From Verrucomicrobiales bacterium (GTDB lineage Bacteria; Verrucomicrobiota; Verrucomicrobiia; Limisphaerales; UBA1100): 8,918 nt of DNA. The notes under the pieces are model-generated. The model saw nothing but the letters and a program-made list of their open reading frames with translations, was not told where the DNA came from and searched no databases. The translations under genes and the position numbers were made by a program. This document shows positions 6,176 to 8,918 of the stretch, piece after piece; the stretch's first letter is position 1, and each line of letters begins with the position of its first letter. The DNA lies in assembly GCA_011523245.1 (NCBI GenBank), contig WTHG01000161.1:1-8918 (forward strand), given 5' to 3'.

Positions 6176-6638
6176 TGATGTTGAAATAATCCACGCGCTT
6201 ATCCTTGCGCACGCCATCGACATCCACCTGAATCACGCAATGATCCCCCTCCGTTTTGGCGACGCGATACAAGGCATACTCTTCTCCCGTTCGTACTCGG
6301 ATAAAAAGCTGGTCGGTTTGCCCCTCCGGGTTGAGTTTGAGGAAGCGCGCCAGCTCGGTGTGAAAAAATTTTTTATTAAACTTGGTGGTCGCATTGCTAT
6401 AGCTGGCGAGCACCACGGGCCCCGCTGGGGCAGCCGAAGGCGGTGGAGGGGGGGGCAGTGTGTCGTTTCCGCCACCACCAATCATGCCGGGCACCTGCAC
6501 CACAGGCATCCAATTCGCGCAGCCTTCATACCAAGCCTGATCTGTAGGCAGAATCTGGCCGCGCTTCAAATACTCGCGTGCTTCCTCAAGGGGATACGGC
6601 CCGAATGCCTGCCCATCTCGGTTGAAATGCAGCAACAT
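6150..6638 (-). CDS. GYF_2 (DUF4339) domain protein with proline linker
   Basis: Residues 1-50 match the GYF_2/DUF4339 domain, a small protein-binding module: MLLHFNRDGQAFGPYPLEEA with GPYP, GQILPTDQAWYEGCANWMPV and its Trp residues. A flexible linker follows (GGGGNDT then six prolines), then a domain of about 85 residues (76-162). That domain holds KFFHTELARFLKLNP, GEEYALYRVAK and VDYFNINDIEI; I do not recognise it. The start is placed at the ATG at 6636-6638, where the domain begins (162 aa). The frame stays open to an ATG at 6716, which would add 26 residues resembling a hydrophobic signal. Neither start has a good Shine-Dalgarno. It overlaps the CAP lipoprotein gene by 26 nt and probably forms an operon with it. 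Confidence 0.72.
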   Translation of the reverse strand: MLLHFNRDGQAFGPYPLEEAREYLKRGQILPTDQAWYEGCANWMPVVQVPGMIGGGGNDTLPPPPPPSAAPAGPVVLASYSNATTKFNKKFFHTELARFLKLNPEGQTDQLFIRVRTGEEYALYRVAKTEGDHCVIQVDVDGVRKDKRVDYFNINDIEIHQR

Positions 6639-6723
6639 GCGGGCAGTTTGCGGTGGGAACGTGGGGATGGCAAACGGAAATAGCCCGAGAAAACAACCGG
6701 CCAATACCCTGTGCAAGAATCAA

Positions 6724-6761
6724 TTGAGCATCGACAGCCCTAAGCTTTTTTGATAGATAAT
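6724..6761 (+). promoter_or_regulatory. Possible promoter just upstream of the 102-aa gene
   Basis: An AT-rich block contains GATAAT (6756-6761, 5 of 6 to TATAAT) only 5 nt before the ATG at 6767. Upstream lies TCGACA (6731-6736, 5 of 6 to TTGACA) with a 19-nt spacer, slightly long. No Shine-Dalgarno is visible between it and the ATG. If real, transcription would begin at or next to the start codon. Prediction by eye; the long spacer and single match make it uncertain. Confidence 0.3.
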
Positions 6762-6766
6762 CATCC

Positions 6767-7075
6767 ATGAAGTCCCGTGCTTTTTTTATAACAGTGGTGA
6801 CGTGTCTACTCATGGCAACACCGGGTGAAGCCCGCGAACGACTTAAGGATGGCTCCACCGAGGCGATGATGGCTGAGGCTGTCGTACGCCCATTGAGCCT
6901 CGCAGGCACTGTTTTAGGCGGCGCGATGTACGTGATTTCCTGGCCGTTTGCCAAACTAGGGAAGGCGGATACGGCCGAGGCCAAAAGGCACTTACTCGAG
7001 AAACCTTACGAAGCAACCTTCAAGCGGCCACTTGGCGATTTCAAACGCTTAAAGGAAATCAAAGAGGAACGTTAA
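6767..7075 (+). CDS. Small exported hydrophobic protein of unknown function
   Basis: The product is 102 aa. It begins with a signal-peptide-like segment (MKSRAFFITVVTCLLMATPGEA, about 1-22) and then has a second hydrophobic stretch (about 40-61, PLSLAGTVLGGAMYVISWPF). The pattern of RPL, hydrophobic helix, WPF and a closing FKRPLGDF resembles a family of small proteins common in Proteobacteria that some databases label 'multidrug transporter'; I do not trust that label as a function. It ends 3 nt before the next start (GTG 7079), so the two are likely cotranscribed. Spacing and codon use look normal for a real gene. The start has no Shine-Dalgarno. Membrane or periplasmic location is inferred. 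Confidence 0.68.
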   Translation: MKSRAFFITVVTCLLMATPGEARERLKDGSTEAMMAEAVVRPLSLAGTVLGGAMYVISWPFAKLGKADTAEAKRHLLEKPYEATFKRPLGDFKRLKEIKEER

Positions 7076-7078
7076 ACG

Positions 7079-7456
7079 GTGGTTATGCCTGAATCACCAC
7101 GCTTGGAAGAGAAGTCTGACGCGGATCGCAGCGAAGAGCGGACCGCGTTGGAGCCCAACCAACTCATTACCCCCGGCGAATCTCCCAGGACCAGTGTGTT
7201 GGCGATCTTGTGTGTGTTCTGCGCCGCATTGGGCTTTTTCCTATTGCCGGCGATTGCAGCTGTGCCGTTGGGCATCGGAGCCTTGCGCGCTATTGACGCC
7301 AGCGAGGGGCGTTTGCGCGGGCGGCATCTGGCAGTGGTGGGATTATGCGTGTCGGTGGTTGCCCTATCTCTGTGGTTCCTGTTCTTCACCGTAACCTGGG
7401 TAGGAGTAAATCTGGTGACCGGTTTGATCGAAATGCTGCTGGCGGCCTTTGGGTAA
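7079..7456 (+). CDS. Two-span membrane protein, DUF4190-like
   Basis: The product is 125 aa. A polar, acidic N-terminus (about 1-38) is followed by two hydrophobic segments. The first (about 40-66, VLAILCVFCAALGFFLLPAIAAVPLG) runs into a loop with IGALRAI and GRLRGRHLAVVGL, and the second is about 84-110. The hydrophobic pair with a G-rich, R-containing hinge is the pattern of DUF4190 membrane proteins, which lack a defined function. The GTG at 7079 is preferred to the ATG at 7085 because AGAGGAA (7063-7069) lies 9 nt before the GTG but 15 nt before the ATG. It follows the 102-aa gene by 3 nt and ends 2 nt from the convergent anti-sigma-like gene. Confidence 0.72.
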   Translation: MVMPESPRLEEKSDADRSEERTALEPNQLITPGESPRTSVLAILCVFCAALGFFLLPAIAAVPLGIGALRAIDASEGRLRGRHLAVVGLCVSVVALSLWFLFFTVTWVGVNLVTGLIEMLLAAFG

Positions 7457-7458
7457 GG

Positions 7459-8787
7459 CTATTTGAGAGTGCCATTACGCCTCTCTTTCGCGGTCGGAAC
7501 CTTGGCAGCAGAATCCTGATAGGCGTTCAAAGGGAAATTCTCCTTACCAATCCGGGCATTGCCCAGAACACGTAAACTGCGAACTGCTTGTCGGCTTTGG
7601 GCTTCCTGATTAGCCATCGGCTTCTCAGTCTGTTTAGCCATCTTCATTTCAGCCATCTCCGTGTTGAAGCCGGCAGAAGGTTTAGTCTTAGTAGTCCGAC
7701 GGGGAGGCACCACATTACTCGCCCCCCCCTCCAATCCCACGGCAGCGGTTTTGGGCCGTTTTCGTGACAAAGCCTGGCCGGTGAGTTGATGATCCAGAGT
7801 CGCCTCGATGACCACCACCTGCCGCAGGGTGTTATTCGTACTGCGCGCGCGAAAATAAAACTGACCGACCGGCAGTGTCGCAGCCAAGGCTGTGGCGAAT
7901 CGGCTCGTTTTATCTAATTGATCGGAGCCATTGGCCGGCACCGCATTTGGGGAAATCGGCGCATTCGGTGCATTCGGTGCGACCTGTACTCCCAAAGCCC
8001 CACCACTATCGTCCGATGCGGAATCCGCTGCAGCATACGATTCCTCATTGATCACCTGACCGGTATACACCGAGCCGTCTTGATCCAGAATACGCACTTT
8101 CTGCCCCTGCCTTTCGATTTGGAAATTCGCCAATACGGCCGTGGGCAAATTCCGATTCTGGTTGCGGGAGGTAGCTTCGACCGTTCGCTGCTGAAAGTTT
8201 TGCCGTAGCTCAGCGAGGTTCTTATAAAACGTAGGATTCACTTGGCGCACCTCGGACGTTACGGCACCGCCATGCGCACTAAGCATGGATGCTTGGCCCG
8301 GTGCAACGGGTGGGCGCGGCACTACAGGCGAGGTGGCCTCGGGCTGAGCCGGAGCGGGTACGGTTGCCGCTCTTAAATTTATGTTGCTCTCTTCGCGCGG
8401 GGCAGAAAAACCCGCCTGCTCGGTTTCCACAACGTCCGCTTCCTCGGTCCGCGCTTCTTCGGGCTCCTTATCGCCCGCTGAAGCCGCGGCCATATCCGTG
8501 GCTCCTCCCGAACGGGAATTACCATGGTCCAGTGAGGCCACGATAGCCACGGCACCCACCGCGCCAGCGAGTGTCCACGTCCACCATGCGGACCAGCCGC
8601 CTTCAGAGGGCTCTTCTGACGCACCGTTTTTCTGTGAGTAGACACGGCTCACTTCCCCCTGCAACAACGTGCGGGTGGCTTCGTCCAACTCGATCGGCTC
8701 ATACAGTTCCTGACGGCGCTTTTCGGCGTAGGTCTCCAGCCAGTGCTCGATTGGATCGGGCTTTGGGTTGTTCGGTTTTTCCGACAT
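7459..8787 (-). CDS. Single-pass membrane protein paired with a sigma factor; putative anti-sigma factor
   Basis: The product is 442 aa and its role is inferred from position. Residues 1-62 are a charged cytoplasmic part (DPIEHWLETYAEKRRQELYE, LLQGEVSRVY). A Trp-rich membrane segment (about 65-86) and a long Ala/Pro/Glu-rich linker (90-170) follow. Two conserved-looking patches follow: 183-246 (NPTFYKNLAELRQNFQQR, FQIERQGQKVRILDQDGSVYTG) and 295-335 (FATALAATLPVGQFYFRA, LRQVVVIEATL). Between them lies a short Asn-Ala-Pro repeat (271-283). The C-terminus is basic and disordered. It starts 3 nt after the sigma factor stop, with AAGGA just upstream, so the two are coupled. No zinc-binding HXXXCXXC anti-sigma motif is visible. 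It is not a recognised family. Confidence 0.62.
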   Translation of the reverse strand: MSEKPNNPKPDPIEHWLETYAEKRRQELYEPIELDEATRTLLQGEVSRVYSQKNGASEEPSEGGWSAWWTWTLAGAVGAVAIVASLDHGNSRSGGATDMAAASAGDKEPEEARTEEADVVETEQAGFSAPREESNINLRAATVPAPAQPEATSPVVPRPPVAPGQASMLSAHGGAVTSEVRQVNPTFYKNLAELRQNFQQRTVEATSRNQNRNLPTAVLANFQIERQGQKVRILDQDGSVYTGQVINEESYAAADSASDDSGGALGVQVAPNAPNAPISPNAVPANGSDQLDKTSRFATALAATLPVGQFYFRARSTNNTLRQVVVIEATLDHQLTGQALSRKRPKTAAVGLEGGASNVVPPRRTTKTKPSAGFNTEMAEMKMAKQTEKPMANQEAQSRQAVRSLRVLGNARIGKENFPLNAYQDSAAKVPTAKERRNGTLK

Positions 8788-8790
8788 TCC

Positions 8791-8918
8791 TTATCCTTTA
8801 GACGGCAAAACGCCGTTTTCCTCCCGGGAAAATATTCGGCGCAGCAGAGTTTCGAGTTTGCCCCGGCATTTGCTGAGGCGAGAACTCACGGTTTTTTCGT
8901 TCAAATCCAGCTCAGTAC
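8791..8918 (-). CDS. ECF-type sigma factor, C-terminal end only
   Basis: The gene enters from the right edge and only 41 complete codons are visible. They read TELDLNEKTVSSRLSKCRGK, then LETLLRRIFS and a short polar tail before TAA. This matches the second half of sigma region 4: the recognition helix of the helix-turn-helix (LNEKTVSSRLSKCRGKL, compare the common GTVKSRLSRAREKL). Region 4 contacts the -35 promoter element. The stop is 3 nt before the ATG of the membrane protein, and the Shine-Dalgarno of that gene (AAGGA) overlaps its end. Family assignment rests on this short piece and the gene pairing. Regions 1 to 3 and the promoter lie outside the window. Confidence 0.75.
   Translation of the reverse strand, partial: TELDLNEKTVSSRLSKCRGKLETLLRRIFSREENGVLPSKG

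Overview
The window looks like chromosomal core sequence from a member of the PVC group, most likely a Verrucomicrobiota bacterium. Four things point that way: the unusual switch I of EF-Tu, a 3-keto-disaccharide hydrolase (DUF1080) protein, RNase HIII, and a sigma factor followed by a membrane-anchored, anti-sigma-like protein. No mobile element, CRISPR array, integrase or phage gene is visible. The placement is from remembered family features, not from a database search.

The left part (1-2830) is a translation and transcription operon read on the minus strand: tRNA-Thr(GGU), tuf, tRNA-Trp(CCA), tRNA-Ser(UGA), secE, nusG. It is the classical thrT-tufB-secE-nusG arrangement. There is no rpmG between tuf and tRNA-Trp, and a tRNA-Ser sits where many genomes have none. 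A candidate strong promoter at 2783-2830 has A-tracts upstream of the -35 box and a GC-rich stretch after the -10 box. It abuts and partly overlaps the end of rnhC and would give a leader of about 140 nt with a 10-bp hairpin. Another very stable hairpin (12 bp with a GAAA loop) lies between tuf and tRNA-Trp. The operon probably continues past position 1 into rplK and other ribosomal protein genes, but this cannot be seen.

The middle (2819-5682) holds rnhC (RNase HIII) and an exported DUF1080 protein, which overlap at TAATG on the minus strand. The DNA repair glycosylase gene mutY is divergent on the plus strand. The MutY looks catalytically complete, but its 8-oxoguanine-reading FSH triplet appears to be replaced by ITK.

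The right part (5654-8918) has a CAP/SCP-domain lipoprotein and an upstream GYF_2 (DUF4339) protein overlapping it by 26 nt on the minus strand. Two small plus-strand membrane or exported protein genes follow, one with a possibly leaderless start. Last, on the minus strand, come a single-pass membrane protein and the C-terminal end of an ECF-type sigma factor just upstream of it. Gene packing is tight: mutY and the CAP gene overlap tail to tail by 29 bp, and the DUF4190-like and anti-sigma-like genes end 2 nt apart. No gene-free stretch exceeds 300 bases; the longest, 2639-2818, contains the operon promoter and leader.

Most of the window is ordinary housekeeping DNA. The points most worth checking are the EF-Tu switch I variant, the promoter and leader of the tRNA-Thr-tuf operon, the MutY ITK substitution, and the sigma/membrane-protein pair.
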